The notes: generated from the sequence alone by a model not told the origin. 64,000 bases of DNA from an uncultured Paracoccaceae bacterium (GCA_947494445.1 CANLVD010000003.1:310001-374000), one strand, 5' to 3'; shown: positions 17,686 to 27,374, counted from the stretch's first letter. Translations and numbers: made by a program.

Positions 17686-18732
17686 TTAAGGGATCAAAAG
17701 TGAACTGTCGCCATAAGAAAAGAAGCGATACCCTTTCGCGATGGCATGAGCATAGACATCATGGACCTGACGGGTGCCGATCAGGGCCGCGACCAGCATC
17801 AGCAGCGTCGATTTGGGCAGGTGGAAATTGGTGATCAGGGCATCGGTCAGCAGAAACTCGTGACCGGGTTTGATGAAAATATCGGTCTCACCCGCCCATG
17901 GGGCGATCTGACCCGGGCCTGTGGCGGCGCTTTCAAGCAATCTGAGTGCGGTCGTGCCCACCGGGATGATCCGCCCGCCTCGCTGGCGGGTGCGCAGGAT
18001 GGCGTCGACCGAGGGCTGAGTGATCTGCCCCCATTCCGCGTGCATCTTATGCGCGCTGACATCATCGGTCTTGACCGGCAGGAACGTGCCTGCCCCCACA
18101 TGAAGCGTGAGAAACGTGTGATCAACCCCTTTGGCCTTGAGGGCGGCAAAGCTGCTGTCATCGAAATGCAGTGACGCCGTGGGTGCCGCAACCGCACCGG
18201 GGGTTTTGGCAAAGACGGTCTGGTAGTCTTGCGTGTCCTGTCCATCGACCGCCCGTTTCGAGGCAATGTAAGGGGGCAGCGGCATAGAGCCGACATCGGC
18301 CAGAGCTGCCTCGAACTCACCTGCCTGAAGCGAAAAGCGCAGGCGCACCTCCCCGCCGTCACGGGACAGGACTTCGGCGGTCAATTGGTCCGAGAAGGTG
18401 ATGACGTCCCCCACGATCAGACGTTTGGCTGGTTTGACCAGCGCTGACCAAGTGTCCTCGAACGCGCCAAGAAGCGTGACTTCGATCACTGCGAGGCCCG
18501 GTCCGTGGGGTGTGTCGCGGTGCCGCTCCCCGCGCAGACGGGCCGGGATGACGCGGGTGTCATTGAAAACCAAGAGATCGCCTTCACGCAGGTGATCGGC
18601 GAGATTGGTGAATTGGTCGTCGGTGATCTGGCCGCTTTCGCAGACCAGAAGGCGCGAGGCGCTCCGCGGCACGGCGGGGCGCAGGGCAATCAGGTCTTCG
18701 GGCAGGGAAAAGTCGAAATCACTCAGCAGCAT
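17686..18732 (-). CDS. queA: S-adenosylmethionine:tRNA ribosyltransferase-isomerase
   Basis: 348 aa. It adds the cyclopentene ring of queuosine by transferring the ribosyl moiety of SAM to preQ1-tRNA. Motifs are the N-terminal FDFSLPEDLIALRP, LLVFNDTRVIPARL, a central FAKTPGAVAAPTASLHF and the C-terminal THFNLPKS-type segment (NFHLPKSTLLMLV). The start is ATG 18732, which begins the conserved N-terminus. No tgt gene follows; an MFS gene is next instead. Confidence 0.95.
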   Translation of the reverse strand: MLLSDFDFSLPEDLIALRPAVPRSASRLLVCESGQITDDQFTNLADHLREGDLLVFNDTRVIPARLRGERHRDTPHGPGLAVIEVTLLGAFEDTWSALVKPAKRLIVGDVITFSDQLTAEVLSRDGGEVRLRFSLQAGEFEAALADVGSMPLPPYIASKRAVDGQDTQDYQTVFAKTPGAVAAPTASLHFDDSSFAALKAKGVDHTFLTLHVGAGTFLPVKTDDVSAHKMHAEWGQITQPSVDAILRTRQRGGRIIPVGTTALRLLESAATGPGQIAPWAGETDIFIKPGHEFLLTDALITNFHLPKSTLLMLVAALIGTRQVHDVYAHAIAKGYRFFSYGDSSLLIP

Positions 18733-18742
18733 CGGATCAGTC

Positions 18743-21700
18743 TCAGTTGGCGCGGGATGCGTCCCCGGCATAGCCCGGATCGCGCTGGAAAATCTGCCGA
18801 AACGCGCCCGGGGTAAAGACCGAAAGCGGATTTACCGTGACCCGCGGCGATTTGGCCGGGCCCTGCATGGCGTAGGTCATGCCGACCAGCCCTTCTCCGC
18901 TGCGTCCGCCGAGCAAACGCCCAAGACCGGGGATCTGGCTGAAGAACCCGTTCACGAAGTAAACCGGTGAGAACACACCTTCCATATCCAGTTGGCGCGA
19001 GGCGGTCGCATAAGTGCCATTGAGCGTGATGCCCATGGAGGGACTGACCGCGCGACCGTTCCAGATGTCGATGCGCTCGGGCGTCAGTTCGAATTCCAGA
19101 TCGACTTCATCAAATCCGACGCCGGGGCCTGAAAGAAGATCAGCGATGCCCACGATCGAGGCCGCACTCATCAATTCTGCCAAAGCCGGTGCGTTGCCGA
19201 CGCGTGCACCGGTAAGGCGCAAGGCGCCGCGGTACTGCCCTGCCCGTCCCTGTGGCTGAAGGACAGCCGTAAGCTCGCCTCCGGCTGCCTGCCGGAAAAC
19301 ACCGGCATCGGCCAAAGCTTCACCGCCAGCATCGCTTTGCAGATAGATCCTGCCATCCTTTTGCAGGATCGCGTTAATCTCCGCCCCGGAATTGACCCGG
19401 GCGCTCATGCGCCCCTGAAGGCCATCGCCGGTGCTGAGTTCGGCTGTCGCGCCGGTGAGCCGGATGCTGTCGGTAATCTCGAGTGCGACCTGATCCAGTC
19501 CGATGCGCATATCGCCGCCACCTCCGGACTTCGGGCGGCGCGACAGGGCCAGAGTGCCGCCTTCAAGCCGCATGATTGCGGGCGCACCGCTGCGCGCAGG
19601 CCGAAACCGCACGGGGCCGTCAAGCCAGCCACCCGTTGTCAGGCGATCAAAGCGGGCTTCCTTCAGTCCGCCATTGTCGAGGATCAGAGTGCCATCTGCG
19701 CGCAGACCCGGTGCGGTCATCGCAAGACGGTCGATGGTGACCGGTGCTCCAAACGCTCCTGAGAGTGTCAACTGCCCCTCGGTTCCCGCAGGTTTTGACC
19801 AGCCAAGTGCCGGGATACTGACGGTTGCCGGGGTCAGGTCGGCGGTCAGATCGAATTTAGGCCGCTGTTCGGGACGTATTGCCAGATCCAGCCGGGCCTT
19901 GGCCGCTCCTGTCAGGCTGCCCCTAGGCAGGGTGATGCCAAAGGCACGCAGAGCCGCATCATCGGCCTGCAACCGCGCGGTCAGGTTCGAGCCGGGTGCC
20001 GAGCCAGGGCCGAGTTCCCGGGTCCAGGTGAAGGTCAGGGGCACGCCTGACAATTGCGCTGGGCCTGCGATTTCCAAACTGGTGTTACTGGCGCTGAGCG
20101 CCAGACGTTCAGCCCTCACGGGGCGGTTTGGCACAAGCGTGCTGCTGGTGACATTGCGCAGGGTGGCAGTGACATCAGCCTGAACGAGCTTCGGGCGCAA
20201 CTCCTTGATCATCGGGAAGCGCAGGGTGACATCAACGTCTGCCTGACCATCGGCGATGTCCGGAGAGCGCTTGATTTTTTGCATAAATTCCAACGGCTTG
20301 CGGTCCACAAGCGCCAGCAGGTCAGGGATCTGCCCCTGCCCCGTGATGCGGGCCACGGCTGTAGCTGGCTTGAGCGTGATGTCGGCAATCTCAAAAGTGC
20401 TGCCAGCCAGATCGATGGGGTTGCCCGAGGCTTCCGTCCCGAAACCGCTGGTCAGATTGATGCGCAGGGCCTTGTTGGCGATCTCGCCGTGGCCCACGGC
20501 CTGCGTGACATCGGGCATGGTGCGCAGGATGTTGGCATGGGCGTCGTGGAACCGGAAATTGACGGCAAATTCGGTCGACGTGTCGTCGCGCTGAAACCGA
20601 ACCTGAGCAGCGTCGAACTGGCCTGCCAGAATATGCCCGTCGATCCATTTGCGTGTGTTTGGCTTGTAGGGCACAGGCCAGAAATTGACCGCCATGTCGC
20701 GGTCAATGTCGCTGAGCGCGAGGGTCAGGTCAGTGGTCCAGCGGGCAGCCCCCGGGGCGATGCGCCCTGTCGTGGAAATACGCGCGTCACCACGTCTGAG
20801 GTCAAGCTGGCCGATGTCGATGCGCTGGCTGTCCAGATGCAGACGCGCGCCCAGATGGCCGCTGTCAAAATCGAGCGGGGCCGCGAAAGTGGCAGGGTCG
20901 GTGTAGTTGAGCGCATTGATCGACAGATCGGCAAGGACAGTGTCAGGTACACCCTGCGCGTCACGTTTGAGCAGAAACGCACCATCTGCGGCGATGGTAA
21001 GCTGCGGGCTGGTCAGGCTGAGGCGGTCAAGTGCGAGGCGGTCGCGGGCCGCATCCCAGTTGAAATAGGCCTTGGCCTGATCGAAGGGCACAGACGGAGC
21101 AGACTGGCGCAGAATCTGCCCCGAGCCGACGTCCAGAACGCCTGCAAATTCCGTGACTTGCGAGGCATCATCAAGAGCAAGGCTGAGGTTGCCGCCCACC
21201 GGTGCCTCGATCCATTTCATCCAGCTGAGCGGCGGCGCAAGGCCTGCAATCTGGCGCGGGCTGGCTTTGGTGAAATCGGCAATCAGCCTCAGCGGCTCGC
21301 CCGGGTCATCGGGGATCGACAGGCGGCCGGTGATGCGCGCTGGCTGACCGGCATTGTGCGAGAACGCACCGCGCAGCGAAATCACCGTGGCCGCCTCCGC
21401 TCGGTTGAGCGACAGATCCGCGTCATTGCTTTCCCAGAGCCTGCCGCTCTGGCGATCCTCATAAGTCAGGTTGATGCCAGAGAGGCGCACGGTCTCAAGC
21501 CCGTCGATCACCGGCAGGGCGCGCAGCCGGGCAAGTGAAATGCCCTGCCCGCCACCGTTGCCGCGGTTGATGTCAAGCGCGAGCGTGCCGTCCTCGGTGC
21601 GCAGAATGCGCGCGGTTGCGCCTTTCAGATCAACAGTGTTCGGGGTCCATTTTCCGCGCAGCGCGTTCATGACCGAGAAACCGCCGCTCACCTCGGGGCT

Positions 21701-22045
21701 GGTGGCGACGGTCTGGCCGGCCTCATCGAGAATTTCGATGTCGCTGAGCACCAGCCTGCTGGCGGAGGTGCCGCGCCCCAGATCCAGCGCGGCATGACCG
21801 ATGCGCAGATCAACGCCCGGCCAACGCTCCTCGACCAGAGCCTCAACCCGGTCACCGACAAGTGCATGGGGCAGCGGTATACTGCCTTGCAGGGCAACGA
21901 TGGCGAACAGCCCGATCAGAATGAACATCTTGAGCTTGACCACAACAGAGCCCAGTTCGCGCAGGGTCAGACCGGTCGCGCGCTGCATGCGCGAGTGTTG
22001 CCGGGCCTGAACCGGTGCGGTTTGTATCTGCTGTGATCTGCGCAT
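18743..22045 (-). CDS. large AsmA/YhdP-like envelope protein (DUF3971/AsmA_2)
   Basis: 1100 aa. One N-terminal membrane anchor (about residues 37-60, VVKLKMFILIGLFAIVALQG) is followed by a very long beta-rich periplasmic region. The C-terminal 150 residues (LMSAASIVGIADLLSGPGVG, then GITLNGTYATASRQLDMEG) match the AsmA-like C-terminal domain. YhdP and relatives act as bridge-like carriers of phospholipid between inner and outer membrane; that role is inferred from the family. It lies directly upstream of queA (10 bases). The start could be a little downstream of ATG 22045. Confidence 0.85.
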   Translation of the reverse strand: MRRSQQIQTAPVQARQHSRMQRATGLTLRELGSVVVKLKMFILIGLFAIVALQGSIPLPHALVGDRVEALVEERWPGVDLRIGHAALDLGRGTSASRLVLSDIEILDEAGQTVATSPEVSGGFSVMNALRGKWTPNTVDLKGATARILRTEDGTLALDINRGNGGGQGISLARLRALPVIDGLETVRLSGINLTYEDRQSGRLWESNDADLSLNRAEAATVISLRGAFSHNAGQPARITGRLSIPDDPGEPLRLIADFTKASPRQIAGLAPPLSWMKWIEAPVGGNLSLALDDASQVTEFAGVLDVGSGQILRQSAPSVPFDQAKAYFNWDAARDRLALDRLSLTSPQLTIAADGAFLLKRDAQGVPDTVLADLSINALNYTDPATFAAPLDFDSGHLGARLHLDSQRIDIGQLDLRRGDARISTTGRIAPGAARWTTDLTLALSDIDRDMAVNFWPVPYKPNTRKWIDGHILAGQFDAAQVRFQRDDTSTEFAVNFRFHDAHANILRTMPDVTQAVGHGEIANKALRINLTSGFGTEASGNPIDLAGSTFEIADITLKPATAVARITGQGQIPDLLALVDRKPLEFMQKIKRSPDIADGQADVDVTLRFPMIKELRPKLVQADVTATLRNVTSSTLVPNRPVRAERLALSASNTSLEIAGPAQLSGVPLTFTWTRELGPGSAPGSNLTARLQADDAALRAFGITLPRGSLTGAAKARLDLAIRPEQRPKFDLTADLTPATVSIPALGWSKPAGTEGQLTLSGAFGAPVTIDRLAMTAPGLRADGTLILDNGGLKEARFDRLTTGGWLDGPVRFRPARSGAPAIMRLEGGTLALSRRPKSGGGGDMRIGLDQVALEITDSIRLTGATAELSTGDGLQGRMSARVNSGAEINAILQKDGRIYLQSDAGGEALADAGVFRQAAGGELTAVLQPQGRAGQYRGALRLTGARVGNAPALAELMSAASIVGIADLLSGPGVGFDEVDLEFELTPERIDIWNGRAVSPSMGITLNGTYATASRQLDMEGVFSPVYFVNGFFSQIPGLGRLLGGRSGEGLVGMTYAMQGPAKSPRVTVNPLSVFTPGAFRQIFQRDPGYAGDASRAN

Positions 22046-22174
22046 GACCCGATCAGCTTTGCACAGCTTGGCGGCTTGCGGTCAAGAATGGCCTTGAAGC
22101 CGGCACCTGCGGGCGCATATCAGAAACTCAAAGCGCGGGCGGTGACCGGCGCGTGCCAACAGATGGAGAAAATG

Positions 22175-22657
22175 ATGACAGATGCCGTAACCGTGACCCT
22201 TGAGCCCGGTGATGCTGCGCCCGGATTTGACCTGCCACGTGACGGTGGCGAAAGTGTATCGCTGAGCGATTATTCGGGCAAGACGGTGGTGCTGTACTTC
22301 TACCCCAAGGATGACACCTCCGGCTGCACCAAGGAAGCGATCGGCTTCACCGAGCACGCAGCCCAGTTTGAAGCGGCGGGTGCGGTTGTGCTGGGCGTGT
22401 CCAAGGACAGCGTGGCCAAGCATGACAAGTTCATCGCCAAGCATGATCTGGGTGTGATCCTGTTGTCCGATGAGGGTGGCGATATGTGCGAGAGCTACGG
22501 CGTCTGGGTCGAGAAATCGATGTACGGGCGCAAATACATGGGCATCGAGCGGGCAACCTTCATCATCGATGGTGCGGGCAAGGTCGCGCAGGTCTGGCGC
22601 AAGGTCAAAGTGCCGGGCCATGTGGAGGCGGTGCTGAAGGCGGTCGAGGCTCTGTGA
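22175..22657 (+). CDS. bcp: thioredoxin-dependent peroxiredoxin, Bcp/PrxQ type
   Basis: 160 aa. The peroxidatic cysteine is Cys51 in YPKDDTSGCTKEAIGF. E. coli Bcp has a resolving cysteine five residues later; here that position is Ile. The next cysteine is in GGDMCESYGVW, matching the third Cys of E. coli Bcp. The C-terminal GRKYMGIERATFIID matches the family. The start is ATG 22175 with GGAG (22165-22168) 6 bases upstream. The stop overlaps the next gene (GTGA), so the two are probably translationally coupled. Confidence 0.92.
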   Translation: MTDAVTVTLEPGDAAPGFDLPRDGGESVSLSDYSGKTVVLYFYPKDDTSGCTKEAIGFTEHAAQFEAAGAVVLGVSKDSVAKHDKFIAKHDLGVILLSDEGGDMCESYGVWVEKSMYGRKYMGIERATFIIDGAGKVAQVWRKVKVPGHVEAVLKAVEAL

Positions 22658-23466
22658 GCGGGGCGCTTTCCTCGCTTCGCGCAGCGGCAGTTACGGTTCT
22701 GAACACCTCTGATGCGCGCGAGAAAACAGCAGTTTCGCGTGAGATGGCAGCAGCCTGGCTGGCCGGGCGGGAGGCGGGAACCCCTGCCCCGCTGGGCCGG
22801 GAGACGCCGCCGGACATGCCCGCGCGCCCTGGGCTGCCCGAATTGCTGGACCCGCGCGACGTGCCCAAGCGCAAGCCCGGCACAGAGGCAGGCCGGATCG
22901 CACTTCTGCATGCGATTGCCCATATCGAGCTGAACGCGGTCGATCTGCATTGGGATGTCATTGCCCGGTTTCCGGACGTCGAATTTCCGATTGGGTTCTA
23001 CGATGACTGGGTGCGGGCCGCCGATGATGAGAGCAAGCATTTCAACCTGCTGGCCGACCGGCTGGAGGCTTACGGCAGCCATTATGGTGCCCTGCCTGCC
23101 CATGCCGGGATGTGGCGCGCGGCCAGCGACACGGTTGATGACATCGAGGCGCGGCTGGCCGTGGTGCCGATGGTGCTTGAGGCCCGGGGACTGGATGTGA
23201 CACCCGGCATGATCCGGATTTTCAAACAGGCCAAGGACGATGCATCCGTGGCAGCGCTTGAAACGATCTATGCAGAAGAAGTCGCCCATGTGGCCTATGG
23301 ATCGAAATGGTTTCACTTTCTTTGCGGGCGGCACAACCACGACCCCAAGGAGCATTTCCACGCGCTTGTCAGGCGTTATTTCCACGGGGCGCTGAAGCCT
23401 CCATTCAATGAGGAAAAACGCGCCGAAGCGGGCATTCCGCCGGACTTTTACTGGCCTCTGACCTGA
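22654..23466 (+). CDS. DUF455 ferritin-like protein
   Basis: 270 aa. The family signature is a di-iron-like pattern: AHIELNAVDLHWD, a helix with DDESKHFNLLADRLEAYG, then EEVAHVAYGSKWFHF. These E/H repeats resemble ferritin-like helices. No reaction is known. The GTG start at 22654 overlaps the bcp stop by 4 bases (GTGA). The pairing with a peroxiredoxin suggests a redox or repair context, as inference only. Confidence 0.88.
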   Translation: MSGALSSLRAAAVTVLNTSDAREKTAVSREMAAAWLAGREAGTPAPLGRETPPDMPARPGLPELLDPRDVPKRKPGTEAGRIALLHAIAHIELNAVDLHWDVIARFPDVEFPIGFYDDWVRAADDESKHFNLLADRLEAYGSHYGALPAHAGMWRAASDTVDDIEARLAVVPMVLEARGLDVTPGMIRIFKQAKDDASVAALETIYAEEVAHVAYGSKWFHFLCGRHNHDPKEHFHALVRRYFHGALKPPFNEEKRAEAGIPPDFYWPLT

Positions 23467-23592
23467 CAGATTTACATCGGCGGGATTTCGCTCAGGCAAA
23501 TGTCGGAAAAGTTGCGGGCCTTGGGCCGTTCCATTAAGGTTTCGCGAGTTTCAAAGCTGTCATGTCGGGCCAACCGGTGGGCAGAATAAAAA

Positions 23593-24939
23593 ATGGACCT
23601 GGCGGGACGAATGACGAAACAGAGTAGTACAGACCGTGGCGGGATCATTCCTGCGCGCAAGATCTCGATCTCAAGTGACAGTCACACAAGAGAACTCACC
23701 CTTTCCCCTCTCACCCAGCTGCTGATCGGTGGCGGTGTTGCGCTGTCCATTGGCTGGATGGCTCTGACCACTGCGACAACCGTTGTAAGCTTTGTCAGCG
23801 CCGGTGACGGTGAGGGTCAGGCGGAGATCGTTCAGGAAGCTGTCGACCAGCGGATTGCCATGATGCGAGCGGAGCGGGACCAGTTTGCAGCGGATGCCAA
23901 ATCCGCGCGCGCCCGGTTCTCGCAGGCGCTGGAGCAGATTTCCCAGCAGCAGTCCAGCCTTCTGGAACTGATGCAGGAGCGCAACGAGATGGAGATCGCG
24001 GTCGGTCTGCTGCGTGAAGATCTGGGCTCGGCCCTGTCGAGCCGTGACGAGTTGCGCGCTGATGTCGCCTCGCTTTCTGAGCGTCTCGACATGGTCAGCG
24101 GCAAGCTGAACACGCGCCAGTCGGGTGAAGATGATCTTGAAGGCACGCTGGTCGCGATCACGGACGAATTGCAAAGCGCTGTCGAAGCCCGTGACATGGC
24201 GCTGTCAGCCTATGCCGAGAAAGACCTCAAGGTTGCCGGGCTTGAGTTGAAGATGCAGGTCAATTCCGAGCGGCAGGAGCGGATGCTCAGCCAGCTGGAA
24301 CAGGCTGTCGAGATGTCTTTCTCGCCACTTGAAGACATGTTCGCGAAATCCGGTCTGAGCGTTGACAGTCTTGTTGGTCAGGTGCGGCGCAGCTATTCGG
24401 GCGTCGGCGGGCCACTTCTGCCGGTTGGTGCCTCCAGCGGCAGCTATGATGATCCTGAGATGAATGCGCGTTACGCGGCGTTGATCGAGGGCATGGACAA
24501 GATGAACCTGATGCGCATCGCGGCTGAAAAAGTGCCTTACACGATGCCGGTTCTGGCCTCGCACCGCTTCACCTCCGGATTTGGTACGCGGCGTGACCCG
24601 AAGACAGGTGGTCGCCGGGCGCATAACGGGATCGATCTGGCAGGTCCACGCGGCACGCCGATCAACTCTACCGCTGATGGTGTCGTGATCTTTGCGGGCC
24701 GTCAGAGCGGCTTTGGCAACCTGATCAAAGTGCGCCATGCCTTCGGCTTCGAGACGCTTTATGCGCATCTGAACAAAATTCATGTAAAAGTTGGAGATCG
24801 CGTCTCGCGCAACGAGCATATTGGTGATATGGGAACCACGGGTAGAAGCACAGGTGTGCACTTGCACTATGAGATCCGCATCGGCGGCAAGCCTGTGAAC
24901 CCCATGACATACATAAAGGCAGCCAAAGATGTTCTCTAA
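23593..24939 (+). CDS. M23 (LytM) murein endopeptidase with coiled coil and membrane anchor
   Basis: 448 aa. A membrane segment at about 40-70 (LLIGGGVALSIGWMAL) is followed by a long coiled coil (about 80-240, rich in Glu/Gln/Arg/Leu) and a C-terminal LytM domain (about 330-440). Zinc-site residues are present: HNGIDLAGPRGTPI (His and Asp) and VHLHYEIRIGG (HxH). ATG 23593 is given; ATG 23611 is an alternative. The gene overlaps the bactofilin gene by 11 bases. Membrane-anchored M23 enzymes next to bactofilins are known in other alphaproteobacteria (LmdC/BacA), where they shape the cell. Confidence 0.92.
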   Translation: MDLAGRMTKQSSTDRGGIIPARKISISSDSHTRELTLSPLTQLLIGGGVALSIGWMALTTATTVVSFVSAGDGEGQAEIVQEAVDQRIAMMRAERDQFAADAKSARARFSQALEQISQQQSSLLELMQERNEMEIAVGLLREDLGSALSSRDELRADVASLSERLDMVSGKLNTRQSGEDDLEGTLVAITDELQSAVEARDMALSAYAEKDLKVAGLELKMQVNSERQERMLSQLEQAVEMSFSPLEDMFAKSGLSVDSLVGQVRRSYSGVGGPLLPVGASSGSYDDPEMNARYAALIEGMDKMNLMRIAAEKVPYTMPVLASHRFTSGFGTRRDPKTGGRRAHNGIDLAGPRGTPINSTADGVVIFAGRQSGFGNLIKVRHAFGFETLYAHLNKIHVKVGDRVSRNEHIGDMGTTGRSTGVHLHYEIRIGGKPVNPMTYIKAAKDVL

Positions 24940-25405
24940 ACCCAAACCCAATGAAGGCTCGTCCGCACCTGCTGCACCGAGCGCCCCCACCCCATCCAAG
25001 CCTGTGTCTGACGCACCATCGGCCGCTCCTGCCGCCCCCAAGGCAAAGCCGGCCCCTTCGATCCTGTCGTCTGATCTGGTTGTGACCGGTCACATGAAAA
25101 CGACCGGTGACATTCAGGTCGAAGGCACGGTTGAGGGCGACATTCACGCACATCTGCTGACCATCGGCGAAAACGCGACCGTAAAGGGCGAAGTCGTCGC
25201 CGATGATGTGGTCGTGACCGGCCATGTGAAGGGCCGTGTGCGCGGACTGAAAGTGCGCCTGACATCAACCGCACGTGTTGAGGGTGACATCATCCACAAG
25301 ACCATCGCCATCGAGAGCGGCGCGCATTTCGAAGGTTCTGTTCAGCGTCAGGATGATCCTTTGAAAGAAGCTGGCAAACCCGCCAAGGCCGCAGCCGCGT
25401 CCTGA
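24929..25405 (+). CDS. bacA: bactofilin
   Basis: 158 aa polymer-forming cytoskeletal protein. The N-terminus (about 1-45) is Pro/Ala/Ser-rich and disordered. The core (about 48-140) is the bactofilin beta-helix with regular repeats such as LVVTGHMKTTGDIQVEGTVEGD, here VTGHMKT-GDIQVEG and VVVTGHVKGRVRG. Bactofilins form scaffolds and often recruit an M23 hydrolase; the immediate overlap with such a gene strongly supports this. The stop is followed by a strong terminator. The symbol is by analogy to Caulobacter BacA. Confidence 0.93.
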   Translation: MFSKPKPNEGSSAPAAPSAPTPSKPVSDAPSAAPAAPKAKPAPSILSSDLVVTGHMKTTGDIQVEGTVEGDIHAHLLTIGENATVKGEVVADDVVVTGHVKGRVRGLKVRLTSTARVEGDIIHKTIAIESGAHFEGSVQRQDDPLKEAGKPAKAAAAS

Positions 25406-25426
25406 GCTTTTGAAAACTCCATGAAG

Positions 25427-25451
25427 AAGCGCCCTGCGGGGCGCTTTTTTT
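25427..25451 (+). terminator. intrinsic terminator of the M23-bactofilin operon
   Basis: AAGCGCCC (25427-25434) pairs with GGGCGCTT (25439-25446) around a 4-base loop (TGCG), and seven T follow (25445-25451). Confidence 0.9.
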
Positions 25452-25581
25452 ATGGGTGATCGCATGTCTTTGGGATTCGATCTGAGACGGAAATGCGTGA
25501 TCCCGGCTCAGGTTGTTCTTTTCCGGCTGCATCCGGGCGCTAGGTACCACTGCGAACCGCAGATCGACCGAGGCCAATGCC

Positions 25582-25779
25582 GTGAAAACTACAAAACCTG
25601 TTCCCACGTCATGGCCCGTGTATCTGCTTGGCGCAGGCGTGTTTCTGACCCTGATCTTCGCCCTTTTGATGCCTGATCTTTCAGACGACCTTGGCACGGG
25701 TGCGCGGTTTGCCTTCTGGGCAGCACATATCTTTTCAGCATACTGGAACGGGTGCAGGCGACCGGTCGGGCGTGGCTGA
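25582..25779 (+). pseudogene. short membrane ORF, probable gene remnant
   Basis: GTG at 25582 opens 65 codons with one clear membrane helix (WPVYLLGAGVFLTLIFALLMP) and the start of a second (ARFAFWAAHIFSA). The reading then changes to a basic tail and stops. Moving to another frame at about 25738 gives ILERVQATGRAWLTDKA and a stop, which reads more naturally as a continuation of a membrane protein. This suggests a frameshifted or truncated gene. I do not recognise the parent family with confidence. The remainder to 25857 shows no gene. Confidence 0.35.
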
Positions 25780-25857
25780 CGGACAAGGCGTAACAGATGT
25801 GACTGTTCAGGGCTTCAGATGCCGTGGCCTTGAAGTTTCTGCACGCCCTGAGCGATC

Positions 25858-26205
25858 TTAACCGTCATGCACGTCCTTGCTGTCGTCAGGGGCCTGTTCG
25901 CGGTCATACATGCCGTAATCACGCAGAACGCCCGCGATTTTCAGACGGTAGTCCTGAAAAACACCACCCCGCCCGTGTTTCTGGGCGGTTCGGTGGGCTG
26001 ACAGTGTGCGCCAGCGGTCAATGGCGGCTTCATCCTCAAAAAACGAGAGTGACAGAAGTTTTTCGGGGTTGGTCAGGCTCTGGAAGCGTTCCACGGAGAT
26101 GAAGCCTTCAACCTCCTCGACCATCGGGCGCATCTTGGCGGCAATGTCGAGATATTCTTCCTTGCGCCCGTCCGCCGGGATCACTTCGAAAATCACTGCG
26201 ATCAT
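25858..26205 (-). CDS. antibiotic-biosynthesis-monooxygenase-domain protein
   Basis: 115 aa dimeric alpha+beta-barrel (ABM) domain. The N-terminus IAVIFEVIPADGRKEEYLDI and the later VEGFISVERFQSLTNPEKLLSLSFFEDE, here in pieces FISVERFQS and LLSLSFFEDEAAI, fit the family, whose members range from cofactor-free monooxygenases to heme-degrading enzymes. No catalytic residues specific to one type can be seen. It is followed upstream by prfB on the same strand with about 40 bases between. Confidence 0.85.
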   Translation of the reverse strand: MIAVIFEVIPADGRKEEYLDIAAKMRPMVEEVEGFISVERFQSLTNPEKLLSLSFFEDEAAIDRWRTLSAHRTAQKHGRGGVFQDYRLKIAGVLRDYGMYDREQAPDDSKDVHDG

Positions 26206-26246
26206 ATCCGTTCTTCTCCTGCCCCGGACCTACGCGTCGGTGGGTC

Positions 26247-27374
26247 CTAGTCTTCGGCCTGCGCCTCACCGCGTGATTTGCCTGAGACATCAAGCGCCAG
26301 GGCTGAGGCCATGAAAGCATCCAGATCCCCGTCAAGCACGCCTGAGGTGTCAGACGTTTCCGTGTTTGTGCGCAGATCCTTGACCATCTGGTAAGGCTGC
26401 AACACATACGAGCGGATCTGGTTGCCCCAGCCGATGTCGCCCTTGGCGTCATGGGCGTCCTGAATGGCCTGGGTCTTTTTGCGCATCTCAAGCTCGTAGA
26501 GCCGGGATTTCAGAGCTGCCATGGCGTTGGCACGGTTCTGATGCTGAGATTTCTCGGACGATGTCACGACGATGTTGGTCGGGATATGGGTGATGCGCAC
26601 GGCCGAATCCGTGGTGTTCACGTGCTGGCCACCAGCTCCGGACGAGCGGTAGGTGTCCACGCGGATGTCAGAAGGATTGATCTCGATCTCGATGGTGTCG
26701 TCGATCACCGGATAGACCCAGACGCTTGAGAACGACGTGTGGCGCCGGGCATTGCTGTCAAAGGGCGAGATGCGCACAAGACGGTGCACGCCGCTTTCGG
26801 ATTTCAGCCAGCCATAGGCGTTATCTCCCTTGATCTGGTAGGTGACGGATTTGATGCCTGCTTCTTCGCCCGCGTTTTCCGAGATCATTTCGACCTTGTA
26901 GCCGCGCTTTTCGGCCCAGCGGACATACATGCGCGCCAGAATGGACGCCCAGTCACAGCTTTCAGTGCCACCCGCACCTGCGTTAATCTCAAGAAAGCTG
27001 TCATTGGCATCAACTTCGCCGTTCAGGAGCGCTTCGATCTCGCGCTTGGCAGCGACATCCTTGAGGCTGGCCAGAGCGGCTTCGGCTTCTGTCACGATCT
27101 CGGCATCATCTTCCATCTCACCCAGTTCGATCAGGTCGATGTTGTCCTGCAGTCCAGATGCAATTTCGCGGTAGCTGTCGATGGCATCCGACAGCATCTG
27201 ACGCTCGCGCATCAGCTTTTGCGCCCGTGTCGGGTCATCCCAAAGCGTGGGATCCTCGGACATGGCGTTGAATTCTTCCAGCCGGTGTTCTGCCGTTTCC
27301 CAGCCCAGACGCTGGCGCAGCAATTCGAGAGACTTTTCAATGTCCCGAATATGGCTTTCGGTTTCTGCTCGCAT
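26247..27374 (-). CDS. prfB: peptide chain release factor 2
   Basis: 375 aa. It recognises UGA and UAA stop codons. The anticodon-like tripeptide SPF is in [12 protein letters not shown], and the catalytic GGQ is in [14 protein letters not shown]. The whole gene reads in one frame, so the programmed +1 frameshift that controls prfB in E. coli is absent. The N-terminus [19 protein letters not shown] begins the normal domain 1. It lies downstream of mrcA on the minus strand. Confidence 0.96.
   Translation of the reverse strand: MRAETESHIRDIEKSLELLRQRLGWETAEHRLEEFNAMSEDPTLWDDPTRAQKLMRERQMLSDAIDSYREIASGLQDNIDLIELGEMEDDAEIVTEAEAALASLKDVAAKREIEALLNGEVDANDSFLEINAGAGGTESCDWASILARMYVRWAEKRGYKVEMISENAGEEAGIKSVTYQIKGDNAYGWLKSESGVHRLVRISPFDSNARRHTSFSSVWVYPVIDDTIEIEINPSDIRVDTYRSSGAGGQHVNTTDSAVRITHIPTNIVVTSSEKSQHQNRANAMAALKSRLYELEMRKKTQAIQDAHDAKGDIGWGNQIRSYVLQPYQMVKDLRTNTETSDTSGVLDGDLDAFMASALALDVSGKSRGEAQAED

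Noticed and set aside
20054-21538. Long open frame (494 codons) opposite the AsmA-like gene
   Set aside because: Reverse reading, no coherent features.
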